Assembly (NCBI GenBank): GCA_024959305.1
Contig: JANXGQ010000041.1
Span: 1 to 64,000 of the forward strand
DNA: 64,000 nt
Reading direction: 5' to 3'
Source: Porticoccaceae bacterium
GTDB lineage: Bacteria > Pseudomonadota > Gammaproteobacteria > Pseudomonadales > Porticoccaceae
Part shown: in pieces, positions 9,627 to 20,214 of the stretch
Position numbering within the stretch: the first letter of the stretch is position 1
Layout: each line of letters begins with the position of its first letter
The notes under the pieces: model-generated
The model's input: only the letters and a program-made list of their open reading frames with translations
Told to the model about the DNA's origin: nothing
The model's database searches: none
Translations under genes and position numbers: made by a program

Positions 9627-12212
9627 TCAATCCTCTTGCGACTGATCGTCTTGCGACTGATCGTCTTGCGGCTGATCGTCTTCCTGAGGTTCGGCAATTC
9701 TCGCCAAACTGACCAGATTTTCGTTTTCCTTAAGCCGAATAATACGTACGCCCTGAGTATTGCGCCCCACTACGGACACCTCATCCCCACGGGTACGAAC
9801 CATGGTACCCTGATCGGAGATAAGCATAATTTCATCGCCATCAAACAGCTGTGTAGCACCGACCAGAGGTCCGTTTCTATCACTGACTTGAATAGCTATC
9901 ATGCCTTTACCACCGCGCCCTTTGGTGGGAAACTCTTCTACCTTGGTGCGCTTGCCATAGCCGTTTTCACAGACCGTCAACAAAAACCCGTCCTGCTCTG
10001 GTACAACCATAGAAATAACCGCGCGGTTCTCTGGTAAGCGCATACCGCGAACCCCTTTTGATACCCGCCCCATAGCGCGCACATCAGTCTCGGCAAAACG
10101 CACCGCTTTGCCCTCGGAACTGAACAGCATGATATCTTTGCTGCCATCGGTGATAGCCGTCCCAACAAGATAATTCCCATCCACTAAGTCGACGGCGCGC
10201 AGGCCCACACTGCGCGGCCTAGAGTACTGGTCCAGAGCTGTTTTCTTAACTGTGCCATTGGCCGTCGCCATGATCACGTACTTGTCGGCACTGTATTCCT
10301 CTACCGGCAGTATAGAGCTGATGCGCTCATCTTCCCCAAGAGGCAAAAGATTGACCATGGGTCGACCTCTGGAGTTGCGGCCGGCCACCGGAATCTGATA
10401 AACCTTGAGCCAATAGACTTTGCCGAGGTTGGTAAAACACAAAATCGTAGCATGAGTGCTGGCTATCAACAGGTGCTCGACAAAATCCTCATCTTTCACT
10501 GCTGTTGCCGACTTGCCCATTCCTCCGCGACGCTGCGCCTGATAATCAGTCAGTGGCTGAGTCTTAGCATAGCCCCCGTGGGAAATAGTCACCACCCGCT
10601 CCTCTTCGGTGATCAGGTCCTCCACCGTTAGGTCATGCTGGGATTCAACGATTTCAGTGCGCCGATCATCGCCAAATTCTTCCAATATTGCCTCTAGCTC
10701 TTCCCTGATTACCGACATCAAGCGGTTAATATCGCCAAGGATATCTTGATAATCGGCTATTTCTTCCAATTTTAGACTGAATTCCTCGATAATCTTATCC
10801 TGCTCCATGCCCGTCAGGCGATGCAGTCTTAATTCAAGGATATCCTTGGCCTGCTCTGGGGAGAGGAAATATTTCTTTTTCCGCAACCCGTATTGATCTT
10901 CAAGCCATTCGGGACGGGTTGCCTCGGGCCCTGCCCGCTCCAACATTGCCACTACGGAACCGGGCTCCCAACCTTTGCTAACCAGAGTCTCTCGAGCATC
11001 TGCCGGCGTAGCAGATTTTTTAATCAGGGCAATTATTTCGTCGATATTGGCCAGCGCTATGGCAAATCCCTCTAGGGTATGAGCCCTTTCTCGCGCCTTG
11101 CGCAACAGGTAAATCGTCCTCCGAGTCACCACTTCACGGCGATGACGTACAAAGGCCTCAAGCATCTGCTTGAGATTCAGTATTTTTGGCTGACCATCCA
11201 CCAGTGCAACTACGTTGATCCCAAACACTGCCTGTAGCTGTGTCTGGGCGTACAGATTGTTAAGAACCACTTCGCCCAACTCACCTCGTTTGAGCTCAAT
11301 GACCACGCGCAGTCCATCTTTGTCCGACTCGTCACGCAGTTCGGAGATACCCTCTATTTTCTTTTCTTTGACCAGTTCGGCAATGCGCTCTATCAGGCGT
11401 GACTTATTGAGCTGGTAGGGAATTTCAGAGATGATAATAGTTTCGCGCTTAGTTTTTTCATTAACCTCTATCTCGGCCCTAGCCCGCACATAGATGCGCC
11501 CACGACCAGTGCGGTAGGCCTGCACAATGCCCGCTTTGCCATTGATAATCGCCCCAGTGGGGAAATCCGGCCCCGGAATAGTTTCCATCAATTCATCGAT
11601 ACTGATATCCGCGTTATCTATAAGTGCCAGGCAGCCTTGGATAACCTCCCTCAAATTATGAGGGGGAATATTGGTGGCCATTCCCACAGCAATACCAGAG
11701 GATCCATTGACTAAAAGATTGGGAATTCGAGTTGGCAGCACATGGGGAATTGATTCCGTTTCATCGTAGTTGGGAACAAAATCTACGGTGTCTTTTTCCA
11801 AATCCTCAAGCAGTGCATGCGCCACCTTGGTCATACGAATTTCGGTGTAACGCATGGCCGCCGCGGAATCCCCATCGATGGAGCCGAAGTTACCCTGGCC
11901 ATCTACCAGCATATAGCGCAGCGAAAATGGCTGAGCCATACGCACAATAGTCTCGTACACTGCGGAGTCGCCATGGGGGTGGTATTTACCAATTACATCC
12001 CCCACCACGCGAGCAGATTTTTTATACGCCTTGTTCCAGTCGTTATTCAACTCATTCATGGCGAATAAAACTCGCCGATGGACTGGCTTGAGCCCATCGC
12101 GTACATCTGGCAATGCCCTGCCTACTATTACACTCATCGCGTAATCTAAATAAGACTGTTTTAACTCATCTTCAATGTTTACCGGAAGGATTTGCTTCGC
12201 TGAATCAACCAT
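9627..12212 (-). CDS. gyrA: DNA gyrase subunit A
   Basis: '[33 protein letters not shown]', '[30 protein letters not shown]'; C-terminal beta-pinwheel. Confidence 0.99.
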   Translation of the reverse strand: MVDSAKQILPVNIEDELKQSYLDYAMSVIVGRALPDVRDGLKPVHRRVLFAMNELNNDWNKAYKKSARVVGDVIGKYHPHGDSAVYETIVRMAQPFSLRYMLVDGQGNFGSIDGDSAAAMRYTEIRMTKVAHALLEDLEKDTVDFVPNYDETESIPHVLPTRIPNLLVNGSSGIAVGMATNIPPHNLREVIQGCLALIDNADISIDELMETIPGPDFPTGAIINGKAGIVQAYRTGRGRIYVRARAEIEVNEKTKRETIIISEIPYQLNKSRLIERIAELVKEKKIEGISELRDESDKDGLRVVIELKRGELGEVVLNNLYAQTQLQAVFGINVVALVDGQPKILNLKQMLEAFVRHRREVVTRRTIYLLRKARERAHTLEGFAIALANIDEIIALIKKSATPADARETLVSKGWEPGSVVAMLERAGPEATRPEWLEDQYGLRKKKYFLSPEQAKDILELRLHRLTGMEQDKIIEEFSLKLEEIADYQDILGDINRLMSVIREELEAILEEFGDDRRTEIVESQHDLTVEDLITEEERVVTISHGGYAKTQPLTDYQAQRRGGMGKSATAVKDEDFVEHLLIASTHATILCFTNLGKVYWLKVYQIPVAGRNSRGRPMVNLLPLGEDERISSILPVEEYSADKYVIMATANGTVKKTALDQYSRPRSVGLRAVDLVDGNYLVGTAITDGSKDIMLFSSEGKAVRFAETDVRAMGRVSKGVRGMRLPENRAVISMVVPEQDGFLLTVCENGYGKRTKVEEFPTKGRGGKGMIAIQVSDRNGPLVGATQLFDGDEIMLISDQGTMVRTRGDEVSVVGRNTQGVRIIRLKENENLVSLARIAEPQEDDQPQDDQSQDDQSQED
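9634..9678 (-). repeat. 15-bp tandem repeat (3 units, one substitution) in the gyrA C-terminal tail
   Basis: tcttgcgactgatcg / tcttgcgactgatcg / tcttgcggctgatcg, encoding a (DDQ[S/P]Q)-type repeat. Confidence 0.95.
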
Positions 12213-12498
12213 AATTTATCTCTAACATCCCGATTTTATTGTGCTTTTGCGGCGGTTATTCAAGTAGTAGTTCTATCAGCCCGATAAGGATTTAATCCGT
12301 TCCCTCTGGCAACTCGAAATAAGTCGCGAATTTTAACACAGAAAAAGATGCTATATCCTTATTTAAATAGAGCTAACGCAATATAAAATATCATAGCCTG
12401 AATGGCTATAAAACAGGCTTAAACCTTAATAAAAACACGGTATACTCTTATAGGGGACTACTGCGCAACAGTCCCTTTATATCCAATAAGGAAGACTT

Positions 12499-13818
12499 AT
12501 GCAGCCCAAAAAAATTGACTTGCTTCTACACTGCCGATGGCTAATTCCGATTATCCCTGAAAACCAAGTTATGGAAGATTGCTCTATCGCAATTAACGCT
12601 GGGCGAATCGTAGACCTACTGCCTAAGTCACAGGCGCGGCAACAGTTTTCTGCCACTGAAGAAGTTGTGCTAGATCGGCATATGGTGATGCCCGGACTGG
12701 TCAATGCCCATTGCCACAGCGCAATAAGACTATTGCGGGGCCGCAGCGATGATTTACCATTTCAAGCATGGCTGGAGAAGCATACCTGCTCCACAGAAAG
12801 TCTATTGACCGATCCAGACTTTATCCGCGATAGCAGCGCATTAGCCATCGCAGAAATGATAAAAACAGGCACTACCTGTTTCGCTGAAATGTATTGTTTT
12901 AGTGAGTTGATCGTCGATGTTATTCGCAATGCCGGCATACGCAGTCAACTTAGCTTTGCGGTTCACGACGGCCCTACCCCCTATGCAAAAGACGCCAGCG
13001 AACATATTCACAGGGGCCTAACCCTGTACGACAATATGGGCAATCATCCTCTTATCAAGGTAGCCTGCGCCCCTCAGGCTCCCAATAACATCTCAGATAC
13101 AGTGATGAAACAGCTGGCGACATTTGCCAATGAGCTGGATTTGCCAGTACATATTCACTGCCATGAGAACGCCAGCGAGATTGCAGAATCATTGACAAAA
13201 TGGGGTTGCCGTCCTTTGCAACGACTTAACGATACGGGCTTGCTACTGCCGCAGACCCAACTGGTGCATATGACCCAGATTAGCCCTGAAGACAAAGCGC
13301 TGCTCGAACAGACCAATAGCAGCGTTATACATTGCCCCGAGGCCAACCTCAAACTGGCCAATGGATTTTGCCCGGTAACTCAATTGACGCAGGCGGGTAT
13401 CAATGTAGGTCTGGGCACCGAGGGTGCAGCTAGCAATAATGATTTGGATTTATTTGGGGAGCTCAAGACCGCCAGTCTTGTGGCCAAAGCTGTCGGTGGC
13501 GACACCCAGGCATTAAGCGCCCATTCAGCACTGCGCCTCGCCACCATTAACGGTGCTAGAGCGCTGGGCTGGGATCGCGAAATAGGTAGCCTTGAAGTCG
13601 GAAAATATGCAGATATTATTGCGTTAGAAATTGATTCTATTGCCCAACAACCGCTGTATAATCCTGCGTCACAATTGGTTTATGGGCAAAGTGGCAGTCA
13701 GGTAACTCACAGCTGGGTAGCCGGGCAATCACTGCTGATGGATAAAAAATTGCTGGCGCTCAATGAGCGCAACCTAATCCAATCGGCCAAAGATTGGGGC
13801 AGCAAAATCGCTGGATAA
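12499..13818 (+). CDS. mtaD: TRZ/ATZ family amidohydrolase (5-methylthioadenosine/S-adenosylhomocysteine deaminase-like)
   Basis: 'MPGLVNAHCHSAIRLLRGRSDDLPFQAWLE', 'GLGTEGAASNNDLDLFGELKTASL'; directly upstream of ubiG. Confidence 0.88.
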   Translation: MQPKKIDLLLHCRWLIPIIPENQVMEDCSIAINAGRIVDLLPKSQARQQFSATEEVVLDRHMVMPGLVNAHCHSAIRLLRGRSDDLPFQAWLEKHTCSTESLLTDPDFIRDSSALAIAEMIKTGTTCFAEMYCFSELIVDVIRNAGIRSQLSFAVHDGPTPYAKDASEHIHRGLTLYDNMGNHPLIKVACAPQAPNNISDTVMKQLATFANELDLPVHIHCHENASEIAESLTKWGCRPLQRLNDTGLLLPQTQLVHMTQISPEDKALLEQTNSSVIHCPEANLKLANGFCPVTQLTQAGINVGLGTEGAASNNDLDLFGELKTASLVAKAVGGDTQALSAHSALRLATINGARALGWDREIGSLEVGKYADIIALEIDSIAQQPLYNPASQLVYGQSGSQVTHSWVAGQSLLMDKKLLALNERNLIQSAKDWGSKIAG

Positions 13819-13858
13819 ATAGCCTATATTCCAAAACAACAGATTGACGAGAACAACA

Positions 13859-14572
13859 ATGTCTAAAACAGAAAATGTTGACCCCAATGAAATTCGCAAA
13901 TTCGAGGAACTCGCCAGCCGCTGGTGGGACCGCAATAGCGAATTCAAACCTCTCCATGATATAAACCCATTGCGGGCTAATTGGATTGACAGCTTGGCCC
14001 CAGTGGCTGAGCAAGCGGTGTTGGATGTGGGTTGCGGTGGCGGCATACTCTGCGAGGCGCTGGCACAACGAGGCGCATCGGTGACAGGGATCGATATGGG
14101 AGATGCCCCTCTGGCTGTGGCTAACCTCCATAAACTGGAGTCTGGGGTGACTGTCAATTACCAAAAATCCACCGCAGAACATTTTGCCGAAGATCATGCG
14201 GCGACATTCGATATAGTGACCTGCCTTGAAATGCTTGAGCATGTACCAGACCCAAGCTCAGTGGTTAAAGCCTGCGCACAGATGACAAAACCCGGTGGCA
14301 CAGTATTCTTCTCCACTATCAACCGCAATCCAAAAGCCTTTATGCTGGCCATTATCGGCGCCGAGTATGTTCTGCGACTACTCCCCAGAGGCACCCATGA
14401 GTACGCCAAGTTTATTCGCCCCTCTGAACTGGCAACCTGGGTTCGCGAAGCCGGTTTGGAGATAGATCAAATGTGCGGATTACTCTTTAACCCGCTCACT
14501 AAAACCTATAAGTTGAGTGATCGAGATATGAACGTCAACTATATGCTGTGCGCCCGCAAACCTCAGGCGTAA
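13859..14572 (+). CDS. ubiG: Bifunctional 3-demethylubiquinol/2-polyprenyl-6-hydroxyphenol O-methyltransferase UbiG
   Basis: 'FEELASRWWDRNSEFKPLHDINPLR', 'LDVGCGGGILCEALAQRGASVTGIDMG'. Confidence 0.97.
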   Translation: MSKTENVDPNEIRKFEELASRWWDRNSEFKPLHDINPLRANWIDSLAPVAEQAVLDVGCGGGILCEALAQRGASVTGIDMGDAPLAVANLHKLESGVTVNYQKSTAEHFAEDHAATFDIVTCLEMLEHVPDPSSVVKACAQMTKPGGTVFFSTINRNPKAFMLAIIGAEYVLRLLPRGTHEYAKFIRPSELATWVREAGLEIDQMCGLLFNPLTKTYKLSDRDMNVNYMLCARKPQA

Positions 14573-14608
14573 TGCACTCTCACTGTAAATCACTCAAACG
14601 GAGCGAGC

Positions 14609-15268
14609 ATGCTAGATTTTAAAGCACTTCTGTTTGACCTAGATGGAACCCTGCTGAATACAGCGCCCGACTTTAGCGGCGCTATCAATATTCAACTGGC
14701 GCGCCACGGGCGCGAACAATTAGCTGAAAGTGCAGTTCGCAGCACTGTGACCCATGGTTCGGCGGGTCTTATTCAGAAAGCCTTTAGCATTGATCCAGAT
14801 CACCCTGAATTTGAGACCCTCCGAGAGGAATTTTTGGCACTTTACCTCGCCAATATTGCCGATAGAACCGCTCTTTTCGAAGGCCTGCAAACGGTCTTGG
14901 ACAACTGCGTAGATCGGGGACTTCCCTGGGGCATAGTAACCAATAAACCCTGGAAGTACACTCGAGCTCTTTTAAATCAACTGGGTATGGCAGAGCAGTC
15001 GGCGACCACCATCTGTCCAGACCATGTCTCGCAATCTAAACCTGACCCAGAATCGTTATTTTTAGCCTGTTCAGAACTCTCAGTTGCCCCTGGGGACTGT
15101 ATCTTTGTGGGAGATCATCTCCGTGATATACAGGCGGGCCGCAATGCGGGTATGCGCACTATTGCAGCTGGGTGGGGCTATATTGAAGCATCGCAAAGCA
15201 TCGCAAATTGGCAGGCCGACTGGGTTGTAGAAAAATCACCGGATTTAAATCCACTTCTCTTTTTATAA
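14609..15268 (+). CDS. HAD-family phosphatase (Gph/MupP-like)
   Basis: 'LLFDLDGTLLNTAPDF', 'GIVTNKP', 'FVGDHLRDIQAGRNAGM'; position between ubiG and yciK. Confidence 0.88.
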   Translation: MLDFKALLFDLDGTLLNTAPDFSGAINIQLARHGREQLAESAVRSTVTHGSAGLIQKAFSIDPDHPEFETLREEFLALYLANIADRTALFEGLQTVLDNCVDRGLPWGIVTNKPWKYTRALLNQLGMAEQSATTICPDHVSQSKPDPESLFLACSELSVAPGDCIFVGDHLRDIQAGRNAGMRTIAAGWGYIEASQSIANWQADWVVEKSPDLNPLLFL

Positions 15269-15284
15269 AACAAGGATATAAAAG

Positions 15285-16049
15285 TTGCTTTCAGCCGAAC
15301 AAATAATCAACTATCAAGCAGATGCCAAGCTACTGCAAGGTCGCGTTATTCTTGTAACCGGAGCCGGTGATGGTATAGGCAAAACCGCAGCAATAACCTT
15401 TGCACAGGCCGGAGCAGAATTGGTACTGGCAGGTCGCACTGTGGCTAAACTGGAACAGGTATACGACGAGATTGTGGGCGCTGGCTATAGGCAACCAACC
15501 ATCTACCCAATAGATCTCGAGGGCGCGACTGAGCAGAACTACGATGAATTAGCAGTTAACCTAGAGCGACAGTTTGGCCGCTTGGATGGGTTACTTCACA
15601 ATGCGGGCATTCTGGGGCAGCGCACTCCCCTAAATAACTACCCCCAGAATGTTTGGGATAAGGTGCTTAAAGTCAATGTTTCGGCACAGTTTCAGATGAC
15701 TCAGGCGCTTATGCCAGTTCTAGAAAAGTCTGATGATGGCTCAGTGATATTAACCACCTCCAGCGTAGGCCGGGTGGGTCGCGCCTTTTGGGGAGCCTAC
15801 GCAGTGTCAAAATTTGCCGTCGAGGGGTTGGTTCAGACCTGGGCATCAGAGTTAGAAGACCTGTGTTCAGTGCGTATAAATTGCATTAACCCCGGCGCCA
15901 CAGGCACTCGTATGCGAGCCCAAGCCTACCCTGCAGAAAACCCCGAGAGCATCGCATCAACCCAAGACATTATGCCCGCCTACCTGTATCTGATGGGCGC
16001 TGATAGCAAAGCGGTCAACGGCCAATCGATTGATGCTCAGATTAAATAG
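15285..16049 (+). CDS. yciK: YciK-family SDR oxidoreductase (TTG start)
   Basis: 'ILVTGAGDGIGKTAAITFAQAGA', 'SSVGRVGRAFWGAYAVSKFAVEG'. Confidence 0.9.
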   Translation: MLSAEQIINYQADAKLLQGRVILVTGAGDGIGKTAAITFAQAGAELVLAGRTVAKLEQVYDEIVGAGYRQPTIYPIDLEGATEQNYDELAVNLERQFGRLDGLLHNAGILGQRTPLNNYPQNVWDKVLKVNVSAQFQMTQALMPVLEKSDDGSVILTTSSVGRVGRAFWGAYAVSKFAVEGLVQTWASELEDLCSVRINCINPGATGTRMRAQAYPAENPESIASTQDIMPAYLYLMGADSKAVNGQSIDAQIK

Positions 16050-16062
16050 CATATCCGCTGGC

Positions 16063-16902
16063 TTATTTCTTCCAGGGATTGCCGCGCGCTCGAAGCCGCT
16101 TCTCTTTGCGCTGTCGAATATCTCGCAGCACATGCTTCTCACTGAATTTCGGCGGCCTTAAGTTAACTGCATTAAATAGGGAAATAACCTGTTTTGGATC
16201 CAATTCAATAAATTCAGATCGTCGAATAAAAGAGGGCAATTCAATAGGGCCATAGCTTATGCGTTTAAGTCGATTAACCTCCACTCCCTGCGACTCCCAC
16301 AATCGACGAACCTCTCTGGTACGCCCCTCTGCCAAAACAACACGAAACCACCGGTTGCTACTACCGCGCTCTTCGGGACCTCTTTGATGCTGTGCTTTTA
16401 CCATCTGAAATTTTGCCAATCCATCGTCTAAAATTACGCCCTCAGTGAGGTTGCTAAGCATAGCCTCATCAACATCACCATGAACTCTCGCCAAATACTC
16501 TCGCGTCACCCCGTATGAGGGATGCATAAGCCTATTGGCCAGTTCACCGAAATTTGTAAACAACAGCAATCCACTGGTATTGATATCAAGTCTGCCAATG
16601 GCAATCCAGCGACCGGTATTTATTTTCGGTAGACTGTCAAACACCGTGGGCCTGCCTTCAGGGTCCAAGGTAGTGCAGACCTCTCCCTCCGGTTTGCTAT
16701 ACATCAGCACCCTTGGGCTCTCATCCGTCATGGTTTTAACCGCACGCCCATCGACCATAATGCGATCACTTGATTCAGCTCGATCACCCAGCTTAGCTGT
16801 GGATCCGTTAACCGAGACTCGGCCAGCGGCAATCCACTTCTCAAGTTGGCGACGAGAACCCAAACCGGCAGCTGCCAATACTTTTTGTAATTTTTCACTC
16901 AT
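16063..16902 (-). CDS. rluB: 23S rRNA pseudouridine synthase RluB-like
   Basis: S4 domain 'EKLQKVLAAAGLGSRRQLEKWI' plus RsuA-family 'GRLDINTSGLLLFTNFGELANRLMHPS'. Confidence 0.93.
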   Translation of the reverse strand: MSEKLQKVLAAAGLGSRRQLEKWIAAGRVSVNGSTAKLGDRAESSDRIMVDGRAVKTMTDESPRVLMYSKPEGEVCTTLDPEGRPTVFDSLPKINTGRWIAIGRLDINTSGLLLFTNFGELANRLMHPSYGVTREYLARVHGDVDEAMLSNLTEGVILDDGLAKFQMVKAQHQRGPEERGSSNRWFRVVLAEGRTREVRRLWESQGVEVNRLKRISYGPIELPSFIRRSEFIELDPKQVISLFNAVNLRPPKFSEKHVLRDIRQRKEKRLRARGNPWKK

Positions 16903-17617
16903 TGTTGGAATTTATACCAGTGTCTACTGCAGGTTGCAGATGTTTATGGGCGCCATCAATCTGCCCATCCAAAGAAAAATCGCCGTCGCTTGCAGCTTTA
17001 TCGGCGGGTTCTATTTCCGAGCCCTCCCTGGCAGCTTGATCAGCGGATTCACCCACTGCAAGTGTCAGTTCAAGCTCTGAATCTAAATTGGATAAATCCT
17101 CAATCTCACCAAGCGCAGGCAGATGATCAAGACTTGTTAAATTAAAGTAATCCAAAAATTGTTTGGTGGTAGCAAAAAGAGCCGGCTTACCCGGAACATC
17201 CCGATAACCCACCACTCTAATCCACTCGCGCTCTTGGAGGGTTTTAATGATTTCCGAACTCACTGCCACACCGCGCACTAATTCAATATCACCCCTAGTT
17301 AACGGCTGCCGGTAGGCGATTAGAGACAGAGTTTCCAACATGGCTCGAGAGTAGCGCTTGGGCTTTTCTTCCCAAAGACGATTTACCCAGGGTGCGAGCT
17401 GCTGGTCAACCTGAAATCTATAACCACTGGCGGTTTGTTTAAGCGCAAATCCACGCTCACGACAGTCCGTATCAATCTCCTCAAGCGCTGCTCTCAACTG
17501 GTCTCGAGGAGGTCGTTCTCGATCTTCAAAAAGGCCCTCTATCTGTCCAATATCCAGTGACTTTCCCGCAGCTAGCAACGCGCCTTCAATTATTTTTTTA
17601 ATAAGATCTGAATTCAT
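16895..17617 (-). CDS. scpB: Segregation and condensation protein B
   Basis: '[15 protein letters not shown]', '[26 protein letters not shown]'-type core. Confidence 0.95.
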   Translation of the reverse strand: [240 protein letters not shown]

Positions 17618-18483
17618 GATACTCGCGCTTTTACATGTATTGGGCCAAAGGATTCACTCTGAACAATTTCTACAAGTGATTCCTTGATTAATTCCATAAT
17701 GGCTAAAAAGGTAACAACCACCCCCAATCGCCCCTCTTCAAATTTAAACAGCGCCACAAAAGGGACAAACTGTTTATCTCGCAAATTATCCAGAACCTGT
17801 GACATGCGCTCTCGAGTTGATAGTTTTTCCAATTCGATCTGATGACTTTCAAACATCTCCGCACGGCGCAGAACCTCGGCAAGGGCGCTCACTAGATCTC
17901 GCATATCTACATCGGGGTGAGGCCGCTGCTGTTCATGATCTGGCACTTCTGCTGTGGCCTGATGCGTATCACGACCCATGCGCGGCAATTCATCCAGATC
18001 CTCAGCCGCCTTTTTAAAGCGCTCGTACTCCTGAAGTCGTCTGATTAACTCGGCGCGAGGATCCTCTTCATCATCCTCATCAATCTGCTGTCTGGGCAGA
18101 AGCATGCGCGATTTAATCTCTGCCAACATTGCAGCCATCACTAGATACTCTGCGGCGAGCTCAAGCTGAATTGAGGTCATCAGCTCAATATACCCCATAT
18201 ACTGGCGAGTAATTTCAGCCACATCAATCTCGAGAATATCCAAATTCTGCCGCCTAATCAGATAGAGCAACAGATCCAATGGCCCTTCAAATGCCTCCAG
18301 AATAACCTCCAGCGCATCTGGGGGTATATATAAATCTTTGGGGAGACTGGTGAGCTCTTTACCCTGAACTACCGCAAAGGGCATTTCCTCCTGAAGTGGT
18401 CTTTGCGGCTGACTCGCGATCTCAAAACCAGAGGCTCCAGCCACCGATTGAGCATCTTGATTTGGGCTCACTGGGTTAGACAC
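17614..18483 (-). CDS. scpA: Segregation and condensation protein A
   Basis: 'FEGPLDLLLYLIRRQNLDILEIDVAEITRQYMGYI'. Confidence 0.95.
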   Translation of the reverse strand: MSNPVSPNQDAQSVAGASGFEIASQPQRPLQEEMPFAVVQGKELTSLPKDLYIPPDALEVILEAFEGPLDLLLYLIRRQNLDILEIDVAEITRQYMGYIELMTSIQLELAAEYLVMAAMLAEIKSRMLLPRQQIDEDDEEDPRAELIRRLQEYERFKKAAEDLDELPRMGRDTHQATAEVPDHEQQRPHPDVDMRDLVSALAEVLRRAEMFESHQIELEKLSTRERMSQVLDNLRDKQFVPFVALFKFEEGRLGVVVTFLAIMELIKESLVEIVQSESFGPIHVKARVS

Positions 18484-18548
18484 TTGTTATCCTTTCAAAC
18501 TCGAAGCGACGATTATACCCACAATCACTTTCCTGGACATCACCTATA

Positions 18549-19166
18549 TCAGATTGCTGAAAAATCACCGGCTCCCTGACGCAATATCAATGGCCTGTCA
18601 CCTGTCATATCTACAACAGTGGTGGGCTCTAGACCGCAGCATCCACCATCGACAATGGCGTCGACCTGCGCGCCGATCAGTTGATTTATTTCATAGGGAT
18701 CAGCCAAGGGATATTTTTCTTGCGGAAGAATCAGTGTCACACTCATCATTGGCTCTTTTAGGGCCTCGAGCAAAGCCATCACAATCGGGCTATTCGGGAC
18801 CCTGATACCAACGGTTTTGCGTTTCGGATGCATCAATCGCCGAGGCACTTCGGACGACGCCTGAAGGATAAAAGTATAGGGCCCGGGCGTAGCTGTCTTA
18901 AGGGTACGGAAAGCAATATTATCTACCCTAGCATAGCTTGCCAACTCAGAAAGATCTCGGCAAACCAGCGTGAAGTTATGGTGCTTATCCACTCGCCGAA
19001 TGGCACGAATACGATCCAGAGCTTGCTTATCGCCAATATGACAGCCCAATGCGTATACAGAGTCTGTAGGATAAGCGACCACCCCCCCTCGCCGAACTAT
19101 ATCAGCAACCCGATCGATCAGCCGTTGTTGCGGGTTATCGGGATGAATAGAAAAACATTGGGTCAT
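18549..19166 (-). CDS. YciO/Sua5-family (threonylcarbamoyl-AMP synthase-like) protein
   Basis: 'RRGGVVAYPTDSVYALGCHIGDKQALDRIRAIRR', 'PKRKTVGIRVPNSPIV'. Confidence 0.92.
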   Translation of the reverse strand: MTQCFSIHPDNPQQRLIDRVADIVRRGGVVAYPTDSVYALGCHIGDKQALDRIRAIRRVDKHHNFTLVCRDLSELASYARVDNIAFRTLKTATPGPYTFILQASSEVPRRLMHPKRKTVGIRVPNSPIVMALLEALKEPMMSVTLILPQEKYPLADPYEINQLIGAQVDAIVDGGCCGLEPTTVVDMTGDRPLILRQGAGDFSAI

Positions 19167-19236
19167 GGCATCTCAGCTTGCAAGTGGGGAATGAGTCTTT
19201 ATAAAACCGATTATCTCACAGCCACTAATAGAACAC

Positions 19237-20139
19237 CTAGCCAGTACAGAGAAACTGCCGTTCAAACTGTTTAGACGTTATTGGCTTGGATGCCAAATAA
19301 CCCTGAAAGCAGTCGCAATTCAGTCTGCTCAGTATTTTCTTCTGCCCTTCAGTTTCAACACCTTACGCTACGGTTACCAGTCGCAGTGCTCTGGCTAGAC
19401 AGACGATACTTTCAACAATTGCGCTATCATTGGCGTCGCTCTCAATATCGCTGATAAATAGCCGGTCAATTTTAAGCACATCAACTGGAAGTTGCTTTAA
19501 ATGATTGAGGGACGAGTAACCACTCCCAAAGTCATCCAAGGAAATTTTGATACCTAATTTTCTGATTTTTGATAACTCGACTCCAATCAACTCAGGCTGG
19601 TTCATCAAGGCACTCTCCGTAACCTCTAACTCAAGCACCCCCTTTGGCAACTGATACAACTGAGTCAGAGCTAAAATTCTGCTCTGCAATTCTTTCACTA
19701 TTGGCCCCTTTAGGGAAAGATTGGTTGGCGGTATATTATCCACCAACATTAGCACCTGAGAATTAAAGCCGGCATAGACACCGCGAAAGCTATAGATTGG
19801 GTTATAGCCTATAGGGTTTATGGATACGTGCAGTCCGGGCACTGATTCCAGTATCTGGTCAATATCTATTGCTCCCATAGCTAGAATAGTCTCGGCAGTA
19901 ATAATCGAGACCACCGCTGTGGCTTTGGCAATAGGCTGCTCAAACCCGGTAGCTATCCGGCTTTGGACAACTATCCCCGCCGGAATCAAAGCACTGAGCA
20001 TGTATTGATCTAGCCCTTCTTGGCTTTGTTCCATATCGCTATTGTTAGAACTGGGGTTGGCATCAGCAACCAATAGGGGGCAACTTAGCAATAGACCACC
20101 AACTATTGAGCAAACAGCTAAAATCCATCTACATCTCAT
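19237..20139 (-). pseudogene. Chimeric pseudogene: TonB-dependent receptor signal/plug N-terminus joined in frame to the C-terminal half of an EAL domain, interrupted by TAA
   Basis: ORF 20139..19363 encodes a plug ('AVVSIITAETILAMGAIDIDQILESVPGLHVSINPIGYNPIYSFRGVYAGFNSQVLMLVDNIPPTN') then EAL ('LELEVTESALMNQPELIGVELSKIRKLGIKISLDDFGSGYSSLNHLKQLPVDVLKIDRLFI...LVTVA'). In frame after the TAA it continues 'GVETEGQKKILSRLNCDCFQGYLASKPITSKQFERQFLCTG*' to 19237. Confidence 0.85.
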
Positions 20140-20214
20140 TATAAAACTCCATTTATTATGGCTCCAACTTGGCCTTTAACGACTGTTTGTTCTCAACCTT
20201 CTCTTAACAGTAGT

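Noticed and set aside
13760-14242. 160-aa and 127-aa minus-strand ORFs over the mtaD/ubiG junction
   Set aside because: Overlap confident UbiG; no RBS or family resemblance.
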